From an uncultured bacterium (GTDB lineage: Bacteria; Cyanobacteriota; Vampirovibrionia; Gastranaerophilales; Gastranaerophilaceae), in the NCBI GenBank assembly GCA_902777385.1, contig CACYTP010000001.1:204419-268418 (forward strand): a DNA stretch of 64,000 nt, in the 5' to 3' direction. The notes beneath the pieces are model-generated. The model ran no database searches. It was not told where the DNA came from and saw nothing but the letters and a program-made list of their open reading frames with translations. Position 1 is the stretch's first letter. Every line of letters starts with the position of its first letter. Positions 42,010 to 49,989 of this stretch are shown here, one piece after another. The position numbers and the translations under genes were made by a program.

Positions 42010-43728
42010 ATGGGTTTGGCAGCGTCACAAGCTAGATTATTAACCATAACAGCAAGGAAATCCGACTGTGAATACCAATCAATGGCTTATTCACATCAGA
42101 AGATTGCTCTTGCTCGTGACATGAACATAGTTTCTGCCGAATATCAGGATGCACTTAATCAAACCAAAATTATATATGATTACTATGGAACAGGGGACAA
42201 ATCAACTTTATTGTCTTATGGTTTACTTATGTCTCCATCCCAGCTCAATAATTTTACTCCAAGTCCTGTTACGGATCCTTCAGGCAGAATTGTTCTGGAC
42301 GGTGGCCTTGCGGCAGCTGCAAGAGCGGCAGGTATTCCGCAGGAAGGTCTTGGCTGTACTCCGTCATCAGATATAAGAAATAAATTTGTCCAGGGACTTG
42401 TTGATAACGGTGTTATCTCAAGAGCTACAGGTAACGGAGTTCAGAGTGTTCAGTATAATCCTAATGCAGGTCTTGGTACTGCAGAAATGGCATCTACCGC
42501 AACTGAGCAGATTACATTTGCAGACTTTATGAGAGATTATTTAAGTAAAATAGAACTTGATTTAACTGATTTAACACTGGATTCAAGCGGTTCTCATCTG
42601 GTATTTTTTGATCATGCAACAAATAAACATTATGACGAACAGTATGTAATTAATCATCCAGATATCGATTGGGAAAATCCTCCGGATGAAGTTGGTATGC
42701 ATGGAGCCGGTCAAGTTGATCCTACAAAATTAAAGTTATCGGATTTATTAACTCCTTCAAGTGAACATAATATAGCTTTATATGGTTCTACATGGGATAA
42801 AGACGATGAACTTAATACATACGGCGGCAGAAACTGTGTTATTGATAAAGTCGGTTCATGTTCATTCTGGACTGAATTGGTAGATTCATTGGCTGCTTAT
42901 ATTCCATCAACAGATCAGTTTGCACAGGCTGCTATTGAATATGCAAAACAACAAACTTTAGAAAAAGTTGTCAGTTTAGGTACTATACCGGAAGAATTAG
43001 ATGCTTCTAATGCCGTATATAACAAAGAGGCAGAACATAAGAGTCAGGGCAAAGTTGAAGATGAAGCAAGAGATTTGTCATCTAATTATGTAGGTTATGT
43101 ATACCTCCGTAACCCCGGACACAGAGATTATTTATACAATGATGGTTATAATATCAACCTTACAAATATGACAAAAGCCTTTTATACATACTTCGCAGCT
43201 TATATGCAGGGTTTGGCAACTACAAACTTTAAGGTAACAAAAGAAGCAAGTACATCAAACTTTGTAACAGATGATTTTAACGCATCAGATTTCGTATTTA
43301 ACATTGAAGTTCCTGCAGATACTTCAGGTGACAATATGTTAATTGCAAACTTCTATGATACATTGTTTAACCAGATTGCTGTTAACGGCTGGGTTGAGAA
43401 TAATAACGTTAATGATGAAGAATATATGGCAACAATGTTGAGAAATGGCAGTATGTATTTATCTGCAATGAGTGACGACTTTTATTATTATCAGGCAAAT
43501 TATGCGTCACAAAATTATATCAAAGAAGTTACGGACGAAGAAGGCATTGCTGTTGCAGAAGCAAAATATATGAGAGAAAAAGCCAAAATTAATTCAAAAG
43601 AAAATATTTTGGATATGAAGATGAAAAATCTTGATACCGAAATAACGGCACTTACAACCGAGTATGATACTGTTAAGAGTGTAATAAATAATAATATTAA
43701 GACGGGATTCTCGCGGTATAAGGCGTAG
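42010..43728 (+). CDS. Axial-like protein with terminal helices, function unknown
   Basis: A 572-residue protein without a signal peptide or membrane helix. It opens with a strongly helical segment (GLAASQARLLTITARKSDC, residues 2-20, then to about 55) and ends with a long heptad-patterned helix (about 520-568, ENILDMKMKNLDTEITALTT). The middle is beta/loop-rich and variable. This plan, terminal helices around a variable core and no Sec signal, is that of flagellar axial and type III secreted proteins, but no FlgK/FlgL/flagellin motif is present. I recall similar N-termini in other Gastranaerophilales. A ribosome site AAAGGAATTAGG precedes ATG 42010. A role as a flagellar or type III export substrate is inference. 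Confidence 0.6.
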   Translation: MGLAASQARLLTITARKSDCEYQSMAYSHQKIALARDMNIVSAEYQDALNQTKIIYDYYGTGDKSTLLSYGLLMSPSQLNNFTPSPVTDPSGRIVLDGGLAAAARAAGIPQEGLGCTPSSDIRNKFVQGLVDNGVISRATGNGVQSVQYNPNAGLGTAEMASTATEQITFADFMRDYLSKIELDLTDLTLDSSGSHLVFFDHATNKHYDEQYVINHPDIDWENPPDEVGMHGAGQVDPTKLKLSDLLTPSSEHNIALYGSTWDKDDELNTYGGRNCVIDKVGSCSFWTELVDSLAAYIPSTDQFAQAAIEYAKQQTLEKVVSLGTIPEELDASNAVYNKEAEHKSQGKVEDEARDLSSNYVGYVYLRNPGHRDYLYNDGYNINLTNMTKAFYTYFAAYMQGLATTNFKVTKEASTSNFVTDDFNASDFVFNIEVPADTSGDNMLIANFYDTLFNQIAVNGWVENNNVNDEEYMATMLRNGSMYLSAMSDDFYYYQANYASQNYIKEVTDEEGIAVAEAKYMREKAKINSKENILDMKMKNLDTEITALTTEYDTVKSVINNNIKTGFSRYKA

Positions 43729-43751
43729 CAAAATCATAATAATAATCATAA

Positions 43752-43784
43752 AAAACAGAGGGTACTGCACCTTCTGTTTTTTTA
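43752..43784 (+). terminator. Intrinsic terminator
   Basis: AAACAGAGGG and CCTTCTGTTT pair (with small internal mismatch) and are followed by T7; it closes the axial-like gene. Confidence 0.85.
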
Positions 43785-43856
43785 TGTAAAAATCCTTACA
43801 TACTTGCATAATCCTTTAATTTAGGCTAAAATCATAGTGATAAAGGAGAAAGCATT

Positions 43857-44105
43857 ATGGCACAACAATTTAATCCTCAAAATATTAAGAAAAAAACTTC
43901 TGTTCTTGTATTTTTAAAGGGTTCTACAGCCCCTCTTGTATTGTATGTTGAAAATCCGCAAGAGTTGTATGCAGAGTTAACTCAGCTTATAAAATCTGCT
44001 TCAAATGTTCTTGTAGAAAAGGAAACACAGGGACCTATAAAAAAAGTTTGTTTTGTAGCTAATCAGGTTGCTGCAGTTGCTATGCAGGAAGAACAGTATG
44101 TATAA
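43857..44105 (+). CDS. Small conserved protein of unknown function
   Basis: An 82-residue soluble protein: SVLVFLKGSTAPLVLYVENPQELYAELTQLI, seen in pieces, then KKVCFVANQVAAVAMQEEQYV. It looks like a compact alpha/beta fold with two strands near the start and a helix in the middle. It begins the operon that contains yceD, rpmF, plsX and the fab genes (17 bases before yceD) with AAAGGAGAAA before its ATG. No family recognised; linkage to ribosomal and lipid genes is the only hint of its role. Confidence 0.7.
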   Translation: MAQQFNPQNIKKKTSVLVFLKGSTAPLVLYVENPQELYAELTQLIKSASNVLVEKETQGPIKKVCFVANQVAAVAMQEEQYV

Positions 44106-44121
44106 ATTCGAGGTCTGAAAT

Positions 44122-44613
44122 ATGCAGCACATTGTCACCATTGATGAAATTGAAAATTCCGATAATAAGACTCTCTATTACACTTTTGATGATGTAATTG
44201 AAGGTATTGATTCCGAAGGCCCGATTAAAGCTGATTTGGAAATTAAATCTCTTGGTGAGTTTATTGAAGTGTCCGGAAATGTTAAGGGAATTTTAAATTT
44301 AGAATGTGATTTGTGTCTTAAAAATTTCCGGTACGATTTGGAATTTAATCTTGATGAAATGTTTGCAAAATACGCTCTGCAAGATGAATACGGAAAAGAA
44401 ACAGAACTTAAAGACGGGCAGTTCATGACAGACTTGAACGGTTCAAATGAAATTGATATTTATGACTTATTGTATCAATCTGTAATATTAAATTTACCAA
44501 ATAGAAAAGTTTGTGGTATAAATTGTAATAGAGATGAATTTTTTATAGAAGAAGAAATCTCTGATTCGAGAATGGATGTATTTAAAAACATTCAAATACA
44601 ACCGAAAAAGTAA
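44122..44613 (+). CDS. yceD: YceD family protein (DUF177)
   Basis: A 163-residue protein of the YceD/DUF177 family, found upstream of rpmF in most bacteria and implicated in 23S rRNA accumulation and ribosome assembly. The cysteine pairs are visible: LECDLCLKNFRYDLEFNLDE and VCGINCNRDEFF. The EIDIYDLLYQSVILNLPNR segment before the second pair is the family hallmark. It lies 32 bases before rpmF, the classic gene order. Cytoplasmic. Confidence 0.88.
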   Translation: MQHIVTIDEIENSDNKTLYYTFDDVIEGIDSEGPIKADLEIKSLGEFIEVSGNVKGILNLECDLCLKNFRYDLEFNLDEMFAKYALQDEYGKETELKDGQFMTDLNGSNEIDIYDLLYQSVILNLPNRKVCGINCNRDEFFIEEEISDSRMDVFKNIQIQPKK

Positions 44614-44645
44614 ATAGTAGACAGAAATAAAAAGGAAAAGGAAAA

Positions 44646-45011
44646 ATGGCAGTACCAAAGAAAAGAACAGGTCATTCCGCACAAGGACACAGAAGAAGTA
44701 ATTGGAAGGCAACAAAGCCTGAAACTACTAAATGCCCTAATTGTGGTGCAACAGTTTTAACTCATACTGTATGTACAGCTTGCGGAACTTACAAAGGACA
44801 ACCGGTTAGCCTTAAAGACCGTAAAGAAGTTGAAGTAAAAGAAGAAAAGAAACCGGCTAAAAAATCAGCTAAAAAAGCTGAAAAAGAAGAAGCAACAACT
44901 GAAAAGAAAACAAAAAAAACAGTTGCAAAAGCTGAAAAGAAAGAGGCAGTTAAAGAAGTAAAATCTGAAGAAACTGCTGAAACTAAAGAAGAAGCTAAAA
45001 CTGAAGAATAA
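44646..45011 (+). CDS. rpmF: Large ribosomal subunit protein bL32 with long C-terminal extension
   Basis: A 121-residue L32. Residues 1-62 are canonical: AVPKKRTGHSAQGHRRSNWK, then CPNCGATVLTHTVCTACGTYKG, with four zinc-binding cysteines. Normal L32 ends there at about 57-62 residues. Here a further 60 residues of K/E/A/T-rich low complexity follow (KKPAKKSAKKAEKEEATTEK, ending EETAETKEEAKTEE). The frame is open without frameshift. The extension may stay outside the ribosome as a flexible tail. It is in the usual position between yceD and plsX. Confidence 0.95.
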   Translation: MAVPKKRTGHSAQGHRRSNWKATKPETTKCPNCGATVLTHTVCTACGTYKGQPVSLKDRKEVEVKEEKKPAKKSAKKAEKEEATTEKKTKKTVAKAEKKEAVKEVKSEETAETKEEAKTEE

Positions 45012-45019
45012 AAAGTAAA

Positions 45020-45096
45020 TAAGTAACTAAGTAAATGAGGGATTAAGTGCTTACGTTATTTATGACGGCTTAATAACTTAATAGCTTAGTTACTTA
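45020..45096. repeat. 12-bp inverted repeat between rpmF and plsX
   Basis: TAAGTAACTAAG (45020-45031) and CTTAGTTACTTA (45085-45096) are perfect inverted arms 53 bases apart; TTAATAACTT is also repeated in the right part. It fills the 113-base spacer and could be an mRNA structure or a binding site controlling plsX-fab. Confidence 0.6.
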
Positions 45097-45124
45097 ATAA
45101 CTTTTATGATATAGGGAGAGTGTA

Positions 45125-46183
45125 ATGACAAGAATAGCAGTAGATGCAATGGGTGGTGACCATGCTCCGCACGAAATAGTTGCCGGTGCAGTGTGGGCTG
45201 CAAAGGAATACGGTGTAGCAATTGAGTTGGTCGGTAAGCAGGACAGAATTGAGCAGGAATTAGATAAGATTACTCATGAAGGCTTTATGACCGATTTAGG
45301 AAAAGGTGGTCCCAGAAAATATCGTATAAAGATTGATACAAGCAAGCTTGATATCAAAATTACTCATGCATCTGAAGTTATTGAAATGGGTGAAGCTCCG
45401 GGGCAGGCTATTCGTAAGAAGAAAAAATCTTCAATTGTGCTTGCGGTAGATGCTGTTGCACAGGGCAGTTCTGATGCAGTTGTTGCTGCAGGTTCTACTG
45501 GTGCAGCTATGGCATCAAGTTTATTCGGATTAGGCAGATTGCCGGGTATTGACAGACCTGCAATTGCAGTTACTCTTCCAACTGTTAAAAAACCTATTGT
45601 TGTTATTGATGGCGGTGCAAACAGTAATTGTACTCCTGAAATGCTTATGCAGTTTGCCGTAATGGGTTCAACATTCTCTAAAAATGTTTTGGGTGTTGAA
45701 CATCCGAGAGTTGGGGTTCTTAATATCGGTGAAGAAGCCGGTAAAGGTAACGAACTTGCACAGGCTACTTACAAGCTTTTAGAAGAACATCAGGATAAAT
45801 TTAATTTTGTAGGAAATATTGAAGGTAAAGAAATTTTCTTGAGTGTTTGTGATGTTGTTGTTTGCGATGGTTTTGTAGGAAACGTTGCATTGAAGGTTAC
45901 GGAAGGTACTTCTTCAATGTTGTTCAGAATGCTGAAACAAGAATTTAAGGCAGATATTGTCGGTAAAATAATCGGTTTGCTTGCAAAACCGTTTATGAAA
46001 AGAATTTACAAAAAAATAAATTATGAAGAATTTGGCGGTGCGTTACTTCTCGGTGTTAAAGGTATTACGGTAATTTCTCACGGCAGAAGTCATGCTTATG
46101 CTATCAAAAATGCGGTCAGAGTTGCGAAAGATGCGGTTGAATCAGGTGTTAACGAAAAAATCGCTAAGTTTCATGAGGAATAA
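45125..46183 (+). CDS. plsX: Phosphate acyltransferase PlsX
   Basis: A 352-residue enzyme that makes acyl-phosphate from acyl-ACP for phosphatidic acid synthesis. It opens RIAVDAMGGDHAPHEIVAGAV; other family segments are ASEVIEMGEAPGQAIRKKKKSS, AAGSTGAAMASSLFGLGRLPG, DGGANSNCTPEMLMQFAVMGS and GFVGNVALKVTEGTS (each read separately). Length is usual. Peripheral to the inner membrane. It lies 2 bases before fabH, the classic plsX-fabH pair, with GGGAGAG as ribosome site. Confidence 0.96.
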   Translation: MTRIAVDAMGGDHAPHEIVAGAVWAAKEYGVAIELVGKQDRIEQELDKITHEGFMTDLGKGGPRKYRIKIDTSKLDIKITHASEVIEMGEAPGQAIRKKKKSSIVLAVDAVAQGSSDAVVAAGSTGAAMASSLFGLGRLPGIDRPAIAVTLPTVKKPIVVIDGGANSNCTPEMLMQFAVMGSTFSKNVLGVEHPRVGVLNIGEEAGKGNELAQATYKLLEEHQDKFNFVGNIEGKEIFLSVCDVVVCDGFVGNVALKVTEGTSSMLFRMLKQEFKADIVGKIIGLLAKPFMKRIYKKINYEEFGGALLLGVKGITVISHGRSHAYAIKNAVRVAKDAVESGVNEKIAKFHEE

Positions 46184-46185
46184 AA

Positions 46186-47193
46186 ATGGCAGATAAATTA
46201 ATTCCGTTAAGAATAGCAGGTATTGGTTACAGTGTTCCGGATACGGTTGTGACCAATGATGATTTAACAAAGCTATATGAAACTTCTGATGAATGGATTT
46301 ATTCTCGTACTGGGATTAAGGAAAGAAGATTAGTTTCGGGTGAAGAAACGGCTATTGATTTAGGTGAAAGAGCCGCAAAAAATGCTATTAAAAAAGCAGG
46401 TATGACTCCTGATGATATTGATTTGATTATTGCAGCATCTACTGCACCGATTGAAGTTTATTCCATGGGGTGTCAAATCCATAAACGTTTGGGTATTTCA
46501 AAACCTGTTCCTGCTTTTGATGTTGCTGCGGCTTGTACAGGATTGATATATGGTTTAAGTATTGCCAAAGGCATGATAGCTTCAGGCATGTATAAAAATA
46601 TATTGATTGTTGCAACCGATAATAATTCAAAACTTTTAGATTGGACTGATAGGGGTACTTCTATTTTGTTTGGCGATGGTGCAGGAGCTTTAGTTGTTAC
46701 TCAGGCTGAAGACGGTGAAGATGATATTATTGCCATTGATATAAAATCTGACGGTAATTATGACCATTTGATTAGTTTGCCGTTTGACGGGAAGAATTGC
46801 CCTCTTGTTGAGCAGGCTGAAGTAAAGCCTAGTTTAATAAAGATGAACGGTCGTGGGGTGTACGCTTTTGTTGCTAAAATTTTACCTAAGTATGTAGAAG
46901 ATTTATTGAAAAATTCAGGTTTAACATCAGAAGATATAGATTATATGATTCCGCATCAGGCTAATATCAGAATAATTCAGGCTGTTCAGGAACGTTTGGG
47001 ATTACCTGAAGATAAAGTCGTAACCAATATTAAATATTATGGAAATACATCTGCTGCATCAATTCCGATTGCATTGGCAGAGGGTGTAGAAAAAGGTAAT
47101 GTCAAATTAAATTCGACTGCACTGCTTTGCGGATTTGGTGCAGGCATGACTTGGGGCGGAGCTATTATTCGTTTGCGTGACGGAATTTGCTAA
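46186..47193 (+). CDS. fabH: Beta-ketoacyl-ACP synthase III (FabH)
   Basis: A 335-residue condensing enzyme that starts fatty-acid synthesis by joining acetyl-CoA to malonyl-ACP. The catalytic triad is present: Cys in DVAAACTGLIYGLSIAKG (about residue 117), His in MIPHQANIRI and Asn in YYGNTSAASIPIAL. The N-terminal TSDEWIYSRTGIKERR is a FabH hallmark. Start 2 bases after the plsX stop. In the fatty-acid cluster, followed by a small GAPDH-start protein before fabD. Confidence 0.96.
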   Translation: MADKLIPLRIAGIGYSVPDTVVTNDDLTKLYETSDEWIYSRTGIKERRLVSGEETAIDLGERAAKNAIKKAGMTPDDIDLIIAASTAPIEVYSMGCQIHKRLGISKPVPAFDVAAACTGLIYGLSIAKGMIASGMYKNILIVATDNNSKLLDWTDRGTSILFGDGAGALVVTQAEDGEDDIIAIDIKSDGNYDHLISLPFDGKNCPLVEQAEVKPSLIKMNGRGVYAFVAKILPKYVEDLLKNSGLTSEDIDYMIPHQANIRIIQAVQERLGLPEDKVVTNIKYYGNTSAASIPIALAEGVEKGNVKLNSTALLCGFGAGMTWGGAIIRLRDGIC

Positions 47194-47215
47194 TTGAATT
47201 AAAGAGAATTAATCT

Positions 47216-47464
47216 ATGGTACATAAAATAGCTATTAACGGATATGGAAGAATTGGAAGGTCAGTTTTAACTGCAGGAAGTTATAGCTTAAATTATTCAG
47301 AGAGTGTTGCAGTTTGTCAAAAAAGTTCAAATGTTCCGTTATTGCAAATTTCTGATTTAAAAAATATATTAAAGTTTAAAGATGCTAAATCTCTGACTGA
47401 TATTTATAAAGAGGTAAGCAGGAAATATAATCCCGAAAAGGATTTTTTTAAAAAAAGAACTTAA
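47216..47464 (+). CDS. 82-residue protein beginning like GAPDH
   Basis: The first 20 residues, VHKIAINGYGRIGRSVL and on, match the NAD-binding start of glyceraldehyde-3-phosphate dehydrogenase (G-x-G-x-x-G), but the rest (SLNYSESVAVCQKSSNVP..., SDLKNILKFKDAKSLTDIYK, ending DFFKKRT) does not follow GAPDH and the protein stops at 82 residues. It is thus a chimera or a remnant of a GAPDH gene whose end was replaced. It has a weak AAAGAGAA ribosome site and lies between fabH and fabD. No catalytic Cys domain. Function unknown; intact frame suggests it may be expressed. Confidence 0.6.
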   Translation: MVHKIAINGYGRIGRSVLTAGSYSLNYSESVAVCQKSSNVPLLQISDLKNILKFKDAKSLTDIYKEVSRKYNPEKDFFKKRT

Positions 47465-47516
47465 TATAATTATAATGGATATATACAAATATTAATAAGA
47501 GAATTTAAAGGAGAAT

Positions 47517-48473
47517 ATGAATAAAATGAGTAAAAAAATAGCATTTCTTTTTCCGGGGCAAGGAGCTCAGGCTGTTGGTATGGGAAAAGATTTATATGAT
47601 AATTATGAAAGTGCAAAATCAGTTTATAACACAGCAGACAGTGTTTTAGGCAAAAGTGTTTCATCACTTTGTTTTGAAGGACCTGAAGATGCCCTAAAAC
47701 AAACCGTTAACACTCAGCCTTGTATTGTTACAACTTCAATTGCCGCATTGGAAGCTTTAAAATCAGAATTAGGTATTGCACCTGATTATGTTGCAGGTCA
47801 CAGTTTAGGCGAATATTGTGCTATGTACACTGCAGGTGTTATGTCTTTAGAAACTACTCTAAAAGCTATCCAAAAGCGAGCTGATTTAATGGGACAGACA
47901 AAAGGCGGAGCTATGGCAGCTGTTTTAAATGCGACAGAAGAAGTTTTAGAAGCAGGTTTGGCTGAAGGTTCAAAAGTCGGATATGTTGACGTTGCAAACT
48001 ACAATTCTCCGGCTCAAGTAGTTATTACGGGAGATGAGAATGCCGTTAAAACAGCAGGCGATTATATTTTGGCTAACGGTGCAAGAAGAGTTGTTCCGCT
48101 TGCAGTTTCAGGTGCTTTCCATTCAAAATTTATGGAAAACGCAGGAAAAGAATTCGAAAGTTTTGTAAGTTCATTAGATTTAAGCGATGCATCCATTCCT
48201 GTAATCACAAACGTTGATGCTACAGCTACAACGTCAAGTGCTGATTTTAGAGTAAAAATGCCAAGACAAATTTATTCATCAGTACATTGGACACAAACCA
48301 TTCAAAAAATGGTATCTGACGGCGTTGAAATTTTTGTGGAAATCGGACCTGGGAAAGTCCTTGCAGGATTGAACAAAAAAATAGCTCCTGAAGCTAAAGT
48401 GTTCAACGTGTTTGATAAAGAATCTTTAGAAAACACCATTTCATCATTAAAAGAAGAATTGGCTTTGGTATAA
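47517..48473 (+). CDS. fabD: Malonyl-CoA:ACP transacylase (FabD)
   Basis: A 318-residue transferase that loads malonyl groups on ACP. IAFLFPGQGAQAVGMGKDLY is the classic start, the nucleophile elbow is AGHSLGEYCAMYTAG (Ser), and the catalytic His is in VSGAFHSKFMENA; EIGPGKVLAGLNKKI is the family end. Start ATG 47517 is chosen with AAAGGAG just upstream; a second ATG at 47526 is possible. In the fab cluster. Confidence 0.96.
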   Translation: MNKMSKKIAFLFPGQGAQAVGMGKDLYDNYESAKSVYNTADSVLGKSVSSLCFEGPEDALKQTVNTQPCIVTTSIAALEALKSELGIAPDYVAGHSLGEYCAMYTAGVMSLETTLKAIQKRADLMGQTKGGAMAAVLNATEEVLEAGLAEGSKVGYVDVANYNSPAQVVITGDENAVKTAGDYILANGARRVVPLAVSGAFHSKFMENAGKEFESFVSSLDLSDASIPVITNVDATATTSSADFRVKMPRQIYSSVHWTQTIQKMVSDGVEIFVEIGPGKVLAGLNKKIAPEAKVFNVFDKESLENTISSLKEELALV

Positions 48474-48480
48474 GGGATGT

Positions 48481-48504
48481 GGTGCGTTGACACGCACCCT
48501 ACCG
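48481..48504. repeat. Palindromic repeat flanking the ORF6N gene (left)
   Basis: GGTGCG and CGCACC around TTGACA, followed by CTAC: a small hairpin of the intergenic type, just after fabD. A related GTAGGGT sequence in inverse orientation lies after the ORF6N gene. Confidence 0.55.
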
Positions 48505-48562
48505 GGTATTTGAAAAATTTAAAAACGAAAAATAATGTTTATCATATAATATTTAGGGATAT

Positions 48563-49087
48563 ATGAAAGAGCTAATACAAATTCAAAACATGATATATAA
48601 CATAAGGGGTTACAAAGTTATGTTGGATAGTGACCTTGCTATGTTGTATGAAGTTGAAACAAAAGTATTAAATCAGGCTGTAAAAAGAAATATTAAAAGA
48701 TTTCCTGAGCATTACATGTTTCAATTGACAAGTGAGGAATGGCAAAATTTAAGGTCACAATTTGTGACCTCAAAATCCAAAACGGAAAAACGAGGCGGTC
48801 GACAATATTATCCGTATGTCTTTACAGAACAAGGTGTTGCAATGCTTTCAAGTGTTTTAAGATCAGAAAAAGCTATTCAGGTTAACATTCAGATAATTGA
48901 TACATTTGTTAAAATGCGACAGTGGGTGCTTGAAAATAAAGAACTTGCTAAACGATTATCACAATTAGAACATTATTTTATTCAACATTGTAATGATGAT
49001 AAAGAAGATTTTAAAAGAATATATGATGCGTTAGGTCTGTTAATGGACAGAACTAAACCTTCTGAAATTGGTTTTAAGGTAAAATAA
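48563..49087 (+). CDS. ORF6N-domain protein (phage-type)
   Basis: A 174-residue DNA-binding-type protein. Residues 1-90 match the ORF6N domain known from phage and mobile elements: IQNMIYNIRGYKVMLDSDLAMLYEVETKVLNQAVKRN (in pieces), then RFPEHYMFQLTSEEWQNLRSQ and YVFTEQGVAMLSSVL. A helical C-terminal part follows (KELAKRLSQLEHYFIQ). Such proteins are usually brought by phages or satellite elements; here it interrupts fabD-fabG and is flanked by short palindromic repeats. GGGATAT precedes its ATG. Its host role is unknown. Confidence 0.88.
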   Translation: MKELIQIQNMIYNIRGYKVMLDSDLAMLYEVETKVLNQAVKRNIKRFPEHYMFQLTSEEWQNLRSQFVTSKSKTEKRGGRQYYPYVFTEQGVAMLSSVLRSEKAIQVNIQIIDTFVKMRQWVLENKELAKRLSQLEHYFIQHCNDDKEDFKRIYDALGLLMDRTKPSEIGFKVK

Positions 49088-49091
49088 ATAG

Positions 49092-49113
49092 TAGGGTAGA
49101 CTTTAGTTTACCA
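49092..49113. repeat. Palindromic repeat flanking the ORF6N gene (right)
   Basis: GTAGGGTAGACTTTAGTTTACC: GGTA-ACT pairs with AGT-TACC, and its GTAGGG end mirrors the CCCTAC end of the left repeat at 48499-48504. Together they bracket the ORF6N gene. Confidence 0.4.
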
Positions 49114-49134
49114 AATAATAAGGAGAAAGATAAA

Positions 49135-49866
49135 ATGACAGAGAGAAAAATTGCTTTAATTACAGGTGGTTCAAGAGGTATCGGGTTTAGCTGTGCTAAA
49201 GAACTTGCTCAAAACGGATGCGATATTATTATCAATGATATTTGTAATGAAGCTACTGCAAAACCGGCATTAGACGAAATCAAGGCTTTAGGTGTTAATG
49301 CTTGGTTCTATCAGTTTGACGTATCAAATGACGAACAGGTTAAGGCAGCAGTTGACAAGATGATTGAAGAACACGGCAAAATTGATATTTTGTTAAATAA
49401 TGCAGGTATCACAAAAGACGGTTTGTTCTTGAGAATGGATGCTGAACAGTGGGAAAGAGTTATTAAAATTAACTTGGGTTCAGCTTATTATGTAACTCAT
49501 GCCGTAATCAAATATATGATGAAGGCTCGTCAGGGTTCAATTATTAACATGTCATCAATTGTAGGTGTTCACGGTAATGCAGGTCAGGCAAACTATTCAG
49601 CTTCTAAAGCAGGTTTGATTGGTTTGACTAAGACCTTAGCTAAAGAATTCGGTTCAAGAAATATCAGAGTTAATGCAGTATGCCCCGGATTTATTCAAAC
49701 AGCTATGACTGCTAACTTAGGTAATATTGAAGAATATGCAGCTGCTATTCCGATGAAACGTTTTGGTACTCCTGAGGATATTGCTAAAGTTGTTAAATTC
49801 TTAGCATTAGATACTGATTATGTAACAGGTCAGGCTATCGAAGTTGCAGGCGGTTTGATGTTGTAA
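49135..49866 (+). CDS. fabG: 3-oxoacyl-ACP reductase (FabG)
   Basis: A 243-residue short-chain dehydrogenase. NADP motif ITGGSRGIGFSCAKELAQNG, NNAGITKDGLFLRM, catalytic Ser in NMSSIVGVHGNAGQ, Tyr-Lys in NYSASKAGLIGLTKTLAKE, and the FabG-type end GQAIEVAGGLML. It reduces 3-ketoacyl-ACP in elongation. GGAGAAAG ribosome site. It would usually be directly followed by acpP and fabF; here two unrelated genes, about 4.6 kb, lie between. Confidence 0.96.
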   Translation: MTERKIALITGGSRGIGFSCAKELAQNGCDIIINDICNEATAKPALDEIKALGVNAWFYQFDVSNDEQVKAAVDKMIEEHGKIDILLNNAGITKDGLFLRMDAEQWERVIKINLGSAYYVTHAVIKYMMKARQGSIINMSSIVGVHGNAGQANYSASKAGLIGLTKTLAKEFGSRNIRVNAVCPGFIQTAMTANLGNIEEYAAAIPMKRFGTPEDIAKVVKFLALDTDYVTGQAIEVAGGLML

Positions 49867-49891
49867 TTTTATCAAACGGTTAAATAAATTT

Positions 49892-49928
49892 AAAAGTCGG
49901 TATTTCCAACAAGATATACCGACTTTTT
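49892..49928 (+). terminator. Intrinsic terminator after fabG
   Basis: AAAAGTCGGTAT and ATACCGACTTTT pair around a short loop, followed by T-rich sequence. It separates fabG from the ADP-ribosyltransferase-like gene. Confidence 0.88.
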
Positions 49929-49989
49929 CATGGCAAATTTTTTTAATCAGAATACTTTATATATATAATTCCAAATTTATGGGGAAAAT

